In this document: positions 1-7,716 of the stretch, in pieces
Layout of the letters: the number at the start of each line of letters is the position of its first letter
Numbering within the stretch: the first letter of the stretch is position 1
Source: CAZVAO01 sp964625175
GTDB lineage: Bacteria > Bacillota > UBA994 > PWPR01
DNA: 24,050 nt
Assembly (NCBI GenBank): GCA_964625175.1
Contig: CAZVAO010000021.1
Coordinates: 1 to 24,050, forward strand
Direction: 5' to 3'
Made by a program: the position numbers and the translations under genes
The notes under the pieces: model-generated
Told to the model about the DNA's origin: nothing
The model's database searches: none
Seen by the model: only the letters and a program-made list of their open reading frames with translations

Positions 1-123
1 ATATATTACAATCCTGTTACAAAATTGTATGTTTATTAACACTTATTGATAATTATTAAGAACAAATTGCGAATCTCATCTGTTCCATATGATTCACTTT
101 CTTTTCTGCACCTCTATTTTAAC

Positions 124-155
124 AACAATAAAAAGGTAGCCTCTCAGCTACCTTT
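124..155 (-). terminator. Rho-independent terminator of the prepilin-RTX gene
   Basis: A perfect 9-bp inverted repeat, AAAGGTAGC at 132-140 and GCTACCTTT at 147-155, has a 6-nt loop. Read on the minus strand the stem runs into TTTTTATTGTTGTT. It lies 24 bases past the stop codon of the minus-strand gene, as expected for an intrinsic terminator. The first 120 bases of the window are AT-rich and show nothing recognisable. Confidence 0.85.
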
Positions 156-179
156 CAAGGTTTCTTATTAAACTCTCAA

Positions 180-1142
180 TTAAGGAGTATCAATCGATAT
201 TTCATCATATGCATCTTCGATACTTATCACAACACCATCTGCGAAAATCAGGGTTTCAACATCGATTAACGTATCTTTGCCATCGAGTGGATGCCATATT
301 GTATAGCTTGCTGGCCCATCTTCCCTCATCTGATACTCTCCAATAGGATGGTGGTAAATCGCATTATCTTTAGCTAACCCACCATTAATATAGTCATTGC
401 CTGAACCACCATCAAAGGTGTCTTCACCATTATTACCATACATAAGATCACAACCGGAGCCACCGTCGAACGTGTCTTTGGCATTCTCACCAACCATTTT
501 ATCATGGCCACCTTCACCAAAAACAATATCTTTACCATTCCCAGTTTTGATATAATCATTACCGTCACCTGCAAAAATGATATGCTTCTCATTACCCAAA
601 TCTATATAATCGTTTGCAAATCCGTATTTATAGGTGTTATTCTCTTCAATGGTATAGGCACCACTTTCGGTGAAATAATCACCCGCAATAAACTCCTCTA
701 ATAAAGCAACCTCATTATCCCAATCCAGACAATCATTATCATCAGGGAAGCCCGCTGTGACATCATTGCGCAACTTTGCGCGTTCAAGAACTAATATTGA
801 ATCGGTATGAACGGTGCAATGCAATTCAAAATCATTGTCTTCATTTTCAATCCAGTAGTAATCCCCTTCACAGGTGTCTTGCTGCCACAGATAGTAATTC
901 TTTTCTACAATTTCGCTATTGGCGTTAATCGGAGTCCCCGATAACAGTTCAGCACTATGTCTTCCTTCAGCAGCATAAAACCGCTTCTCTGACATCAGGA
1001 CTAATTGCATACGATTAAAGCAACTGCTTTCTCGCGCATTGGCAAGAGAAGAGGCAACCTGAAAAGTGACCATAGACCCAATTATAGAAATAATACCGAT
1101 TACGGCTAGCAACTCAATCATTGTAAAACCTTTTTTATTCAC
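180..1142 (-). CDS. Prepilin-type N-terminal domain protein with C-terminal RTX-like calcium-binding repeats
   Basis: The start is GTG (1140-1142), with AGGGGG about 8 bases upstream. Residues 1-30 form a class III signal: MNKKG, then FTMIELLAVIGIISII, so a prepilin peptidase should cut after G5, with the conserved Glu at mature position 5. Residues 31-140 are a pilin-like globular part with C41, C91, C109 and C138. Residues 174-265 are glycine/aspartate-rich nonapeptide-like repeats (GDGNDYIKT, GGSGCDLMYG, GGSGNDYINGG), typical of RTX beta-rolls that bind Ca2+. Residues 280-305 (DGKDTLIDVETLIFADG) resemble the segment that usually closes RTX domains. The protein is probably a pseudopilin or minor pilin exposed on the cell surface. 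RTX proteins normally leave by type I secretion, so this pairing is odd. No other pilus gene is nearby. The domain assignment is seen directly; the function is inferred. Confidence 0.85.
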   Translation of the reverse strand: MNKKGFTMIELLAVIGIISIIGSMVTFQVASSLANARESSCFNRMQLVLMSEKRFYAAEGRHSAELLSGTPINANSEIVEKNYYLWQQDTCEGDYYWIENEDNDFELHCTVHTDSILVLERAKLRNDVTAGFPDDNDCLDWDNEVALLEEFIAGDYFTESGAYTIEENNTYKYGFANDYIDLGNEKHIIFAGDGNDYIKTGNGKDIVFGEGGHDKMVGENAKDTFDGGSGCDLMYGNNGEDTFDGGSGNDYINGGLAKDNAIYHHPIGEYQMREDGPASYTIWHPLDGKDTLIDVETLIFADGVVISIEDAYDEISIDTP

Positions 1143-1272
1143 GTATTAACCCCCTTTTACCGTTAGTACTGGTACATTAATTATACAACACTCCTGCATG
1201 AAAATAAAGCGATTTGGGGCCATTTTAGAGCTAAAAACGACAATTTTTTAATTTATTTTTATAAAGTGGTCT

Positions 1273-1701
1273 TTATTTAACGCTTTTGCTCTCATTCTTA
1301 CTGTCAAATTCTGTTTTCTTATCCATCCAAGCTCTAAACACTTCGATCTCTCCCCTAATGCCATTTAATACAAAAGTAAAGATTAAGGCATCATCAAAGA
1401 AGCCTCCTGGAATAAAGTCAGGCATCATATCTATAGGAATGACAAAATAGATAATTGCTGTTATGATAATGATAATTGTTTCGACTGGCACATCACGATA
1501 TGTGCCACTCGAGTATGCCCGCACCATTTGAAACAGTGTTTTGATGTCGTCAATCAGATCGGTAATCATGCCACCCCGTCTCATGGTGACCATTTTCCGC
1601 TCTGCACTTTCCAGTAGTTCTTGTTGCTTTATATCGCTGGTGATATGCTCTTCTGCTTGAGTTCTTAAGCGCTGAAAGATGCTTGCTATCCACTTTGGCA
1701 T
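1273..1701 (-). CDS. DUF1232 (YkvA-like) membrane-associated protein
   Basis: This 142-residue protein carries the DUF1232 signature: a hydrophobic stretch at residues 73-89, then the conserved PID..PDFIP block (P89, D91, P94, D95) and a DD pair at 103-104 followed by hydrophobic residues. The N-terminal 60 residues are charged and helical, and the C-terminus is lysine/glutamate-rich and probably disordered. It is preceded by GGAGGT, 6 bases before the ATG. The family has no established biochemical function; members are small proteins with one or two membrane-embedded helices. It is transcribed divergently from rlmH, with about 105 bases between. The length is normal for the family. Confidence 0.85.
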   Translation of the reverse strand: MPKWIASIFQRLRTQAEEHITSDIKQQELLESAERKMVTMRRGGMITDLIDDIKTLFQMVRAYSSGTYRDVPVETIIIIITAIIYFVIPIDMMPDFIPGGFFDDALIFTFVLNGIRGEIEVFRAWMDKKTEFDSKNESKSVK

Positions 1702-1807
1702 AAAACTACCTCCATTTCATTTCATCTATATATGCCCTAAATTAATTTTATATAAACACATGACTATTATACCACGATATCGACTGTATACCGAAAGCAG
1801 GTTGCTC

Positions 1808-2290
1808 ATGATTAATGTAACGATTTTAGCTGTTGGGAAAATCAAAAAAGACTATCTTAATAAGGGGATTGCCGATTATATCAAACGTTTGCGCCCCTAT
1901 GCGAAAGTGCAAATAATTGAAGTGGCGGATGAGCACATCCCCGAGCGATCCTCTGGGGCAATGGTTAAAAAAGGGGTCGCTCTCGAGGCCGAACGATTAC
2001 AGAAACTAATTGATCCCGACAGCTATTTAATCCTTTGTGATTTAGGGGGGAAGATTTTAACTTCTGAGCAATTTGCGGATGTCTTTGCTAAACAATCTAT
2101 ATATGGTCACAGTAAGTTTACAATTCTTATCGGTGGATCCTACGGCCTCCACGCCTCGATCAAAAAGCAAGGCCAACTAAAACTTTCTTTTGGAAAGATG
2201 ACCTTCCCCCACCAGCTAATGCGTTTAATTTTAGTGGAGCAGATTTATCGAGCCATGCGGATTAACAGCGGAGAGCCCTATCATAAATAA
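1808..2290 (+). CDS. rlmH: 23S rRNA (pseudouridine1915-N3)-methyltransferase RlmH
   Basis: RlmH is a SPOUT-class methyltransferase that uses S-adenosylmethionine to methylate N3 of pseudouridine 1915 in helix 69 of 23S rRNA, acting on the assembled 70S ribosome. The protein has 160 residues, against about 156-159 in known members. Motifs seen are LILCDLGGK (residues 74-82), the knot loop IGGSYG (108-113), LSFGKMTFPHQLMRLILVEQ (126-145) and the C-terminal INSGEPYHK, whose Tyr-His is important in the active site. An in-frame ATG exists at 1679, but it lies inside the divergent DUF1232 gene and adds 43 residues unlike the family. The ATG at 1808, with AGCAGG just upstream, begins MINVTILAVGK as in other RlmH proteins. 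Confidence 0.97.
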   Translation: MINVTILAVGKIKKDYLNKGIADYIKRLRPYAKVQIIEVADEHIPERSSGAMVKKGVALEAERLQKLIDPDSYLILCDLGGKILTSEQFADVFAKQSIYGHSKFTILIGGSYGLHASIKKQGQLKLSFGKMTFPHQLMRLILVEQIYRAMRINSGEPYHK

Positions 2291-2332
2291 TATGTCCCTG
2301 TTCTGTCTCAACGTATTTGAAGGAGGAAGAAG

Positions 2333-3262
2333 ATGAACCCAATGTTTCATGATATTCCCGGTAGCAGTACTTGGAAGTCCATAGAGTTGATTAGTAAAGG
2401 CTACTCTAACGACTCCAAATACCACATCACTACCTACAGTGATGAGCACTTTCTGCTGAGGATTGCCAAACCTGAGAATTATGATCAAAAGAAAGACGAA
2501 TTTATAACCATAAAGAAGGTCTTCCGGAAAGATTTTGCCATGTCCGAAGCGCTAGACTTCGGTCTATGCCAGGCGGGTGTTTATCTGTTACTGACTTGGA
2601 TTGAAGGGGATGACCTCGAAAGCGCTTTACCTGCGCTTCCATTAGCTGATCAATACCGCTTAGGGTGTGAAGCTGGCAGGATCCTGCATGAAATACACAA
2701 CACGCCGTTTGAGTTTGAGCGGGTTTCTTGGGAAGAGCGCTTCAACCAGAAGCTTGATCGTAAAATTAAAAATTATGAGGCGTGTCCACTAAAATATGAG
2801 AGCGGCCAATTTTTTGTTGAATACATTAACCAATCGCGCCACTTGCTGAAAGATCGTCCGAATCGACTTCAGCACGGAGACTACCATGTTGGAAACCTGA
2901 TTCTAACCCCGAGCGGGCAGATCGGTGTGATTGATTTCAACCGTTTTGATTACGGTGACCCTTGGGAAGAGTTTAACCGCATTGTGTGGGATGTGCGCAT
3001 CAGCCCCGCATTTGCCACAGGCCGAGTCGATGGCTATTTTGACCATCATGTGCCTGAATGCTTCTTTAAACTTCTTGCTCTATACATCGCCGCAAACACA
3101 CTCTCATCTTTACCGTGGGCAATTCCATTTGGGGAAGGAGAAATCACCATCATGCGTGAACAAGCTAAAAATATCCTCATTGATTTCCATCATTTTAATC
3201 GGGTCTTTCCAAAGTGGTATACAGATTCCAAAGCGAATTTAGAACGACTCGGTCGTAGCTAA
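2333..3262 (+). CDS. Aminoglycoside phosphotransferase (APH)-fold small-molecule kinase
   Basis: This 309-residue protein is an APH/choline-kinase-fold phosphotransferase. The Brenner motif HGDYHVGN (residues 181-188) supplies the catalytic Asp183 and the metal ligand Asn188, and GVIDFNRFDYGDP (198-210) supplies the second metal-binding Asp201. The N-terminal lobe has an ATP-site beta sheet with a probable lysine in HFLLRIAKPE (39-48). The start is firm: AAGGAGGAAG sits 6 bases before the ATG. It follows rlmH by 42 bases and may be co-transcribed with it. The IDFNRFDYGDPWEEF stretch resembles chromosomal APH-family proteins of Bacillota with unknown substrates, so a role in drug resistance should not be assumed. 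The fold is secure, the substrate unknown. Confidence 0.85.
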   Translation: MNPMFHDIPGSSTWKSIELISKGYSNDSKYHITTYSDEHFLLRIAKPENYDQKKDEFITIKKVFRKDFAMSEALDFGLCQAGVYLLLTWIEGDDLESALPALPLADQYRLGCEAGRILHEIHNTPFEFERVSWEERFNQKLDRKIKNYEACPLKYESGQFFVEYINQSRHLLKDRPNRLQHGDYHVGNLILTPSGQIGVIDFNRFDYGDPWEEFNRIVWDVRISPAFATGRVDGYFDHHVPECFFKLLALYIAANTLSSLPWAIPFGEGEITIMREQAKNILIDFHHFNRVFPKWYTDSKANLERLGRS

Positions 3263-3290
3263 CGCCCCTATAACGATACAAAAAATATTC

Positions 3291-3319
3291 TTGACATGAT
3301 ACATAATATATTATACAAT
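3291..3319 (+). promoter_or_regulatory. Sigma-A-type promoter of the marR operon
   Basis: A consensus -35 box TTGACA (3291-3296) is separated by 17 bases from TACAAT (3314-3319), 57 bases before the marR start. It is the clearest vegetative promoter in the window. The -10 region is embedded in the inverted repeat at 3300-3341, so regulator binding would block polymerase. Confidence 0.8.
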
Positions 3320-3341
3320 CCTTTTCATAATATGTTATGTA
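3300..3341. promoter_or_regulatory. Probable MarR operator: long inverted repeat over the -10 region
   Basis: The arms 3300-3314 (TACATAATATATTAT) and 3327-3341 (ATAATATGTTATGTA) match as an inverted repeat at 14 of 15 positions, with 12 bases between. The left arm contains a 12-bp perfect palindrome, ATAATATATTAT (3303-3314). The repeat covers the spacer and -10 box of the promoter directly upstream of a MarR gene. This fits autorepression, with two dimers or two half-sites. The structure is seen directly; binding by this regulator is inferred. Confidence 0.7.
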
Positions 3342-3375
3342 TTTTGATTTTAAATAAAACTGAAGGAGAATTCAG

Positions 3376-3819
3376 ATGCTTAGACTTGAGTTAGAGAAAA
3401 AGTTGTTCGCCACACTATTTAAGGTTTCCAACAGTCTGCAGGTATACTTAGATCGCCAGTTTCAAACAGGCGGGTTAACTGCCAAGCAGATGTTCCTGAT
3501 GATTGTTATATCTACTTTCGGGGATTCCTATCCAACATTACGCGAAGCAGCTGAGAAGAGTGGTAGCTCCTATCAGAATGTCAAACAATTAGCGCTTAAG
3601 TTGCAGCAGCAGGGCTTTGTTGAGATTATCGACGATCCCTCTGACAAACGTAAAAAGAACCTAAAATTGACTGTTAAGGCCCAAAGCTATTGGCAGAGTC
3701 GCGACCATCAAGATCGTCAAGAGATGAATCACCTTTTTGACGGCTTCTCAGATCGCGATATTATTCTATTTCACGACGCCATCCTGAGCTTACAAAAGAA
3801 TATTGGGCTCTTACAATGA
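3376..3819 (+). CDS. MarR-family winged-helix transcriptional regulator
   Basis: The 147-residue protein has the usual MarR layout: an N-terminal dimerisation helix, a winged helix-turn-helix at about residues 35-100 (LREAAEKSGSSYQNVKQLALKLQQQG at 55-80, recognition helix around SSYQNVKQLA), a wing DDPSDKRKK (86-94), and C-terminal dimerisation helices. Such dimers bind palindromic operators and release DNA when a small ligand binds or a cysteine is oxidised; no cysteine is present here, so a ligand is more likely. The start has AAGGAGAA 7 bases upstream. The gene overlaps the following membrane-protein gene by 4 bases (ATGA), indicating a two-gene autoregulated operon controlled at 3291-3341. 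Confidence 0.92.
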   Translation: MLRLELEKKLFATLFKVSNSLQVYLDRQFQTGGLTAKQMFLMIVISTFGDSYPTLREAAEKSGSSYQNVKQLALKLQQQGFVEIIDDPSDKRKKNLKLTVKAQSYWQSRDHQDRQEMNHLFDGFSDRDIILFHDAILSLQKNIGLLQ

Positions 3820-4670
3820 GGATAATCCCCCTTATGAAGATTCTAATAGGTATATTGGTCCTGCTCATTGCTTTGTTGACGATTCGTTGGGTATTCGGGA
3901 CCGCACGACATTACAAAAATGCAGTTGCCACCGCCTTAGATGATCAACCGCATGATTTTAGCGCCTTAATTACGGAGGAAGATATTCAGGTGCTTCCCCC
4001 ACTACTTCAAAACTATTTACGCATTACAGGATCAGTCGGCAAGCCCCATGTTCGTTCATTCAAATTGACGATGTCTGGGCAGATGCGCATGGATCAATCC
4101 AAACCATTTGCACCAGTGACTGCTGAGCAATATACCTTCATCGAGTCGGGCGTTCGATTATTCTCCATCACAATGAATTATAATGGAATTCCGATTAGCG
4201 GAATACACCACTACAATGCCAATGATGCGCTAATGCACATCAAATTATTGGATTTAGTCACAGTTGTCAAGGAGTCTGGGCGAGCTATGCAGAAAGCAGA
4301 AACCGTCACTTATTTCAACGACCTTTGCGTGATGTGCCCGAGTGCACTCCTCGAGGAGAAGATCACTTGGGAATCCTTAAATGAAAGACAGCTCAAAGGC
4401 ACCCTACTCAAACACGGTCATGAGGTCAGTGCTATCTTAGACTTCGATGACGAAGGTAGACTCATCAATTTCTCTTCTGATGACCGTCTTGCGTTTAATC
4501 TAGAAGGTAATGTTGAGAATATCCCTTGGTCTACCCCCATGTCTAAGCATGGAATGGTTGGCGACTATTATCTCGCCAATCAAGGTGAGGCGATCTGGCA
4601 TTATCCTGACAGCGACTTTGCCTATATCCAGTTGAATATAGAGAGTATTGCTGTTAACCCAAGTAAGTGA
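3816..4670 (+). CDS. Membrane-anchored DUF6544/DUF6920-family protein
   Basis: This 284-residue protein has an N-terminal membrane helix (residues 8-26, ILIGILVLLIALLTIRW) and a large, probably extracytoplasmic domain. The pattern LPPLLQNYLRITGSVGKP, then a strand-rich section, CPSALLEEKITWESLN, and a final segment ending in IAVN match my recollection of the DUF6544/DUF6920 families, whose function is unknown. The ATG at 3816 overlaps the marR stop codon and has no ribosome site. An ATG at 3834, with GAGGAT upstream, is an alternative start that begins immediately before the membrane helix. The ATGA overlap suggests translational coupling, so this is probably the target under MarR control. 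Function cannot be named. Confidence 0.75.
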   Translation: MRIIPLMKILIGILVLLIALLTIRWVFGTARHYKNAVATALDDQPHDFSALITEEDIQVLPPLLQNYLRITGSVGKPHVRSFKLTMSGQMRMDQSKPFAPVTAEQYTFIESGVRLFSITMNYNGIPISGIHHYNANDALMHIKLLDLVTVVKESGRAMQKAETVTYFNDLCVMCPSALLEEKITWESLNERQLKGTLLKHGHEVSAILDFDDEGRLINFSSDDRLAFNLEGNVENIPWSTPMSKHGMVGDYYLANQGEAIWHYPDSDFAYIQLNIESIAVNPSK

Positions 4671-4683
4671 TCCCATATAATTA

Positions 4684-4710
4684 AGGCGCAATCTACTTGA
4701 GATTACGCCT
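4684..4710. terminator. Probable bidirectional terminator between convergent genes
   Basis: The arms AGGCGCAATCT (4684-4694) and AGATTACGCCT (4700-4710) pair in 10 of 11 positions around a 5-nt loop. The hairpin lies between convergent genes. On the plus strand the following sequence is not U-rich; on the minus strand it runs into TTAATTATAT, so it may serve the minus-strand gene better. Confidence 0.5.
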
Positions 4711-4784
4711 AGATTCCCTTAAAATTGTATACGATTAATCGCTTTACCTCATTATTAGTCACTCTAATAGTTGAAATATCAAAT

Positions 4785-5483
4785 TCAATCAGTGCTCGTT
4801 TCGCTTTTCACGACCCCACGTAGGAGGTTCTCTTCTTTTGTGGTCTGATCTCCTATTGGCTTTTTTCTCATCAAGAAAGCCTCGTGCTGAACCACCGTAA
4901 CGTCAAACTTGTAAAGCTTAAAGACCATTTGAATAATAGGCCCGGTGCCAAAGGCAAGCAGCACGGTCCCAAAGCCGACCTTTGCGCCAAGTAAAAATCC
5001 CATTATTAAGACGGATATTTCAATCAAGCCCCGAATCAATCCAATGGGTTTGCGGGTGACACGTGTTAGCGCGACCATTAGGCCATCACGTGGGCCAATA
5101 CCAAAACCAGCGCTGATATAATAATACGTCGCAACGGCAATGGCAACCATCCCCAGAATCAACATAATGATGCCGCTCAAGATGTTTTGGGAAAGCGGAA
5201 TGAGGTTTAAATAGAGGATTAAATCGATCAATAAACCGATTACAAAAATATTCGCAATAGTGCCAAGCCCAATGCTTTCATCTAAGAAATAGGTGATGAA
5301 AAGAATCGCCACACCGACCAGAATACCGATTTGACCAAATGTTAAGTCAATAACATTCATAAGACCTATATGGAAAGCATCCCAAGGCGCAAGCCCCAAA
5401 TTGCCCTTAACCGTTAATACGATACCGACCGCATAAAGGATCAATCCCAAATTTAGTCTTAAATATCTCTTTAATATCATCAT
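4785..5483 (-). CDS. YczE/YyaS/YitT-type integral membrane protein
   Basis: This 232-residue protein has about five or six transmembrane helices and the two family signatures, GNLGLAPWDAFHIGL near the N-terminus and GFGIGPRDGLMVAL in the middle, followed by a basic cytoplasmic tail. This is the COG2364-type family (B. subtilis YczE); YczE is needed for surfactin production by an unclear route, and the biochemical role is unknown. An ATG at 5499-5501 is in frame but has no ribosome site and sits in an AT-rich promoter-like TATAAT. The ATG at 5481-5483, with AAAGGTG 8 bases upstream, is the better start. The gene faces the DUF6544 gene and diverges from the GerMN lipoprotein gene. Confidence 0.85.
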   Translation of the reverse strand: MMILKRYLRLNLGLILYAVGIVLTVKGNLGLAPWDAFHIGLMNVIDLTFGQIGILVGVAILFITYFLDESIGLGTIANIFVIGLLIDLILYLNLIPLSQNILSGIIMLILGMVAIAVATYYYISAGFGIGPRDGLMVALTRVTRKPIGLIRGLIEISVLIMGFLLGAKVGFGTVLLAFGTGPIIQMVFKLYKFDVTVVQHEAFLMRKKPIGDQTTKEENLLRGVVKSETSTD

Positions 5484-5603
5484 TTTTTGACACCTTTGCA
5501 TTATAATAGTGGTATATATAGCGATTAGTTCTTATTCGAGCATGTCAAGTATTATAGGGCAGTCACACCGATAGGTCAAATATAAAAAATGGAGGAATTA
5601 ACA

Positions 5604-6527
5604 ATGAAGAAGTTTTCTATTCTACTATGCCTCGTCTTGGCATCCAGCTTAATGTTTAGCGGTTGCACACCAACCACCGAGCCAATTGATCCTACCGTCA
5701 ATGAAACCATCCAACTGTTCTATGGTGACAGCAATAATACCATCATTCTGACTGAAGATCGTGATATCAGTTATCTGCCAACGGATGACAAATACAAGCT
5801 AGCAGTAGAAGAACTGATTAGTGGTCCCACTATACCGAACGCAACGTCAAACATTGATCCACAAACTGTGGTTTATGGCACGACGATTCAAAACGATTAT
5901 ATCATCGTTAACCTGAGCAACCATTTCGCTATGTTCTCAGGTAGCATGGGCGAATTGATGGCCGTCGCTGGCGTTGTCAATACGCTAACGCAGTTTCCTG
6001 AGATCACAAAGGCCAAAATCCTCGTGGAAGGCGCTGAGCTGATTGGACCGAGCGGAGATCCCCGCGGCTTCATGGATTCCTTCCCCCTTGATCCTAACTC
6101 AACAACGACGATTCCCGTGATTCTCTATTTTAGCGATAGCAATGCAATGGGCGTTGTCGCCGAGACGCGTGATTTGACAGTCGATGGTTCAATAACTAAT
6201 GAAGACCTCATCAAAAAGGTCGTAGAGGAACTCATAGCTGGACCGAATAATATGAATCTAAGTAAAACGATTCCGGCAGAAGTGACCGTCAACAGCGTGA
6301 CAATCGTCGATCAAATTGCCTATATCGATTTCTCAGCTGAAATGCACACGAAGCATTGGGGTGGCGCTACTGGTGAAGGCATGACCTATAACTCCCTCCT
6401 AAATACACTTACCGAATTCGATTATATTGATCAGGCCTTATTCACAGTGGATGGTAGTGCTTTAGCGATTGAACATATGATTATGGAAGAACCGATGGGT
6501 CGTAATGAAGCCGCAATTATCAAATAG
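5604..6527 (+). CDS. Lipoprotein with two GerMN domains (GerM-like)
   Basis: The 307-residue protein starts with a lipoprotein signal (MKKFSILLCLVLASSLMF) and lipobox FSGC, so Cys21 should be lipidated and the protein anchored outside the membrane. Two GerMN domains follow, at about residues 35-140 and 170-295; each has a strand, a helix with EELISGP or EELIAGP, a hydrophobic strand (YIIVNLS, IAYIDFS) and a final helix with VVNTLTQF or LLNTLTEF. The organisation matches B. subtilis GerM, a sporulation/germination lipoprotein, but GerMN proteins also occur in non-sporulating bacteria. The upstream ATG at 5589 lies over the ribosome site itself (GGAGGA), so 5604 is the correct start. It appears monocistronic. 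Confidence 0.9.
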   Translation: MKKFSILLCLVLASSLMFSGCTPTTEPIDPTVNETIQLFYGDSNNTIILTEDRDISYLPTDDKYKLAVEELISGPTIPNATSNIDPQTVVYGTTIQNDYIIVNLSNHFAMFSGSMGELMAVAGVVNTLTQFPEITKAKILVEGAELIGPSGDPRGFMDSFPLDPNSTTTIPVILYFSDSNAMGVVAETRDLTVDGSITNEDLIKKVVEELIAGPNNMNLSKTIPAEVTVNSVTIVDQIAYIDFSAEMHTKHWGGATGEGMTYNSLLNTLTEFDYIDQALFTVDGSALAIEHMIMEEPMGRNEAAIIK

Positions 6528-6553
6528 CTTAGGCAACGCAAACGTCCAAATCT

Positions 6554-6571
6554 GAATCTTAAGATTCTTTT
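6554..6571 (+). terminator. Weak possible terminator after the GerMN gene
   Basis: GAATC (6554-6558), the loop TTAA and GATTC (6563-6567) form a 5-bp stem followed by TTTT, 26 bases past the stop codon. An outer GTCCA/TGGAC pair (6544-6548, 6574-6578) may extend it. The stem is short and AT-rich, so this is tentative. The rest of 6528-6740 holds nothing else recognised. Confidence 0.3.
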
Positions 6572-6740
6572 GCTGGACATCCTATTCCATGTAAACTAAG
6601 AATGCACATTTGCTGGTGATTTGATACTAATCAGCAGAGAATTTTCTTAAAAGCATGAGATAGCGCTGATTCTCTTGATCTCTATGTTGCCATATCCCTA
6701 AGTGAGCCCCTCACCCTTAACTATTGGAAGGATTAGATAA

Positions 6741-7655
6741 ATGACTATTAGAGATTTTGATTACCTTAACACCGACGAACAATATAATGATATTCGTGAA
6801 TTAATCATGAATATCCCCGATGAGTACGGAATTAAACTTAACTGGGATGTGGGACGACTAGACTGGTGGCGCTACTATTCACATGCAAGCAAAGACATTG
6901 AATTCTTTAAGAGCTGTGCGCATGTGTGGAAAGATGGCAAGAAGACGATTGGTCTTTTCATCTCAGAATACAACAGAAATGATTTCTTTATCGTTGTCCA
7001 TCCTGACTATTATCCTCTAATTGAGCAAATTATTACGTGGATAGAGGACAATTGGACGGAAGGAAAAGATAAAATTGAGACTTACATCTTCGAATACCGC
7101 AAGGACTTCATTCGTTATTTTACAGCAAAAGGCCTTGTCAAAGACGGCCACGAAAGCAATGTCCGTGGCTACAATTTGGAGAAAGTTGAATTAAGCTATA
7201 CACTACCCAAAGGATTTGAAATCAAAACCTTTGCAGAATACGGTGATTTTGATGGCAAGATTGAACTAATTAAGAATGCATTCAACAAGGATGTGTACCC
7301 ACGTGAAAAACTCGAATCCTTCCTGAAGACACCCGGCTACACCCCTGAGATGGATTTAGTCGTTATCGCTCCCAATGGCGATTGTGCTGCCTATTGTACA
7401 GGCTGGGAGGATCTTGTGAATGATCATGCTGGTTATATTGAGCCAATGGGCACACATTCAAATTATCGCAGACTCGGCTTGGCAAAGGCTCTGGCACGAG
7501 AGTGTTTCCAGCGCCTGCGGAAACGCGGAGTCATTTATGCGGAAATTGCAGCAGAGGCAGAGCCTAATATTTCCAATTTCCTCTATGAGTCACTAGACCC
7601 CTTTGTTAAATATAAGGCCTACCGTTATTCGTTATTCCTGAATAAAACCGAATAG
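6741..7655 (+). CDS. GNAT-family N-acetyltransferase
   Basis: The C-terminal half (residues 155-300) is a GNAT domain: the GYIEPMGTHSNYRRLGLAKA block (231-250) contains the acetyl-CoA pyrophosphate-binding motif A (R243-R-L-G-L-A), followed by the alpha-3 helix ALARECFQRLRKRG, the strand VIYAEIAAEAE and an N-[FL]YES motif (279-283). The N-terminal 150 residues look like a degenerate second GNAT-like domain, so this may be a tandem GNAT protein. It should transfer an acetyl group from acetyl-CoA to an amine; the substrate is unknown. TTGGAAGGATT precedes the ATG. It is followed by a strong terminator, so it is probably a single-gene transcript. Confidence 0.85.
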   Translation: MTIRDFDYLNTDEQYNDIRELIMNIPDEYGIKLNWDVGRLDWWRYYSHASKDIEFFKSCAHVWKDGKKTIGLFISEYNRNDFFIVVHPDYYPLIEQIITWIEDNWTEGKDKIETYIFEYRKDFIRYFTAKGLVKDGHESNVRGYNLEKVELSYTLPKGFEIKTFAEYGDFDGKIELIKNAFNKDVYPREKLESFLKTPGYTPEMDLVVIAPNGDCAAYCTGWEDLVNDHAGYIEPMGTHSNYRRLGLAKALARECFQRLRKRGVIYAEIAAEAEPNISNFLYESLDPFVKYKAYRYSLFLNKTE

Positions 7656-7678
7656 CTGCATTAACCCATTTGAGTAAG

Positions 7679-7707
7679 AAAGAGGGGCCGAACATCGGCT
7701 CCTCTTT
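7679..7707 (+). terminator. Strong Rho-independent terminator after the GNAT gene
   Basis: The arms AAAGAGGGGCCGA (7679-7691) and TCGGCTCCTCTTT (7695-7707) form a 13-bp stem with one G-U pair and a 3-nt loop. The stem ends in TTT. It begins 23 bases after the GNAT stop codon and directly precedes the 234-bp repeat element. Confidence 0.85.
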
Positions 7708-7716
7708 AGTTACTTA

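Noticed and set aside
374..592. Second minus-strand frame of 72 codons inside the prepilin-RTX gene
   Set aside because: It is an out-of-frame reading of the glycine/aspartate repeats, with Met/Val-rich composition typical of a shadow.
1679..1807. N-terminal extension of RlmH by 43 residues
   Set aside because: It overlaps the divergent DUF1232 gene and its promoter region; RlmH proteins start at the ATG at 1808.
5543..5548. TTGACA on the minus strand as the -35 box for the YczE-like gene
   Set aside because: No -10 box lies at 16-18 bases; the nearest TATATA is about 22 bases away.
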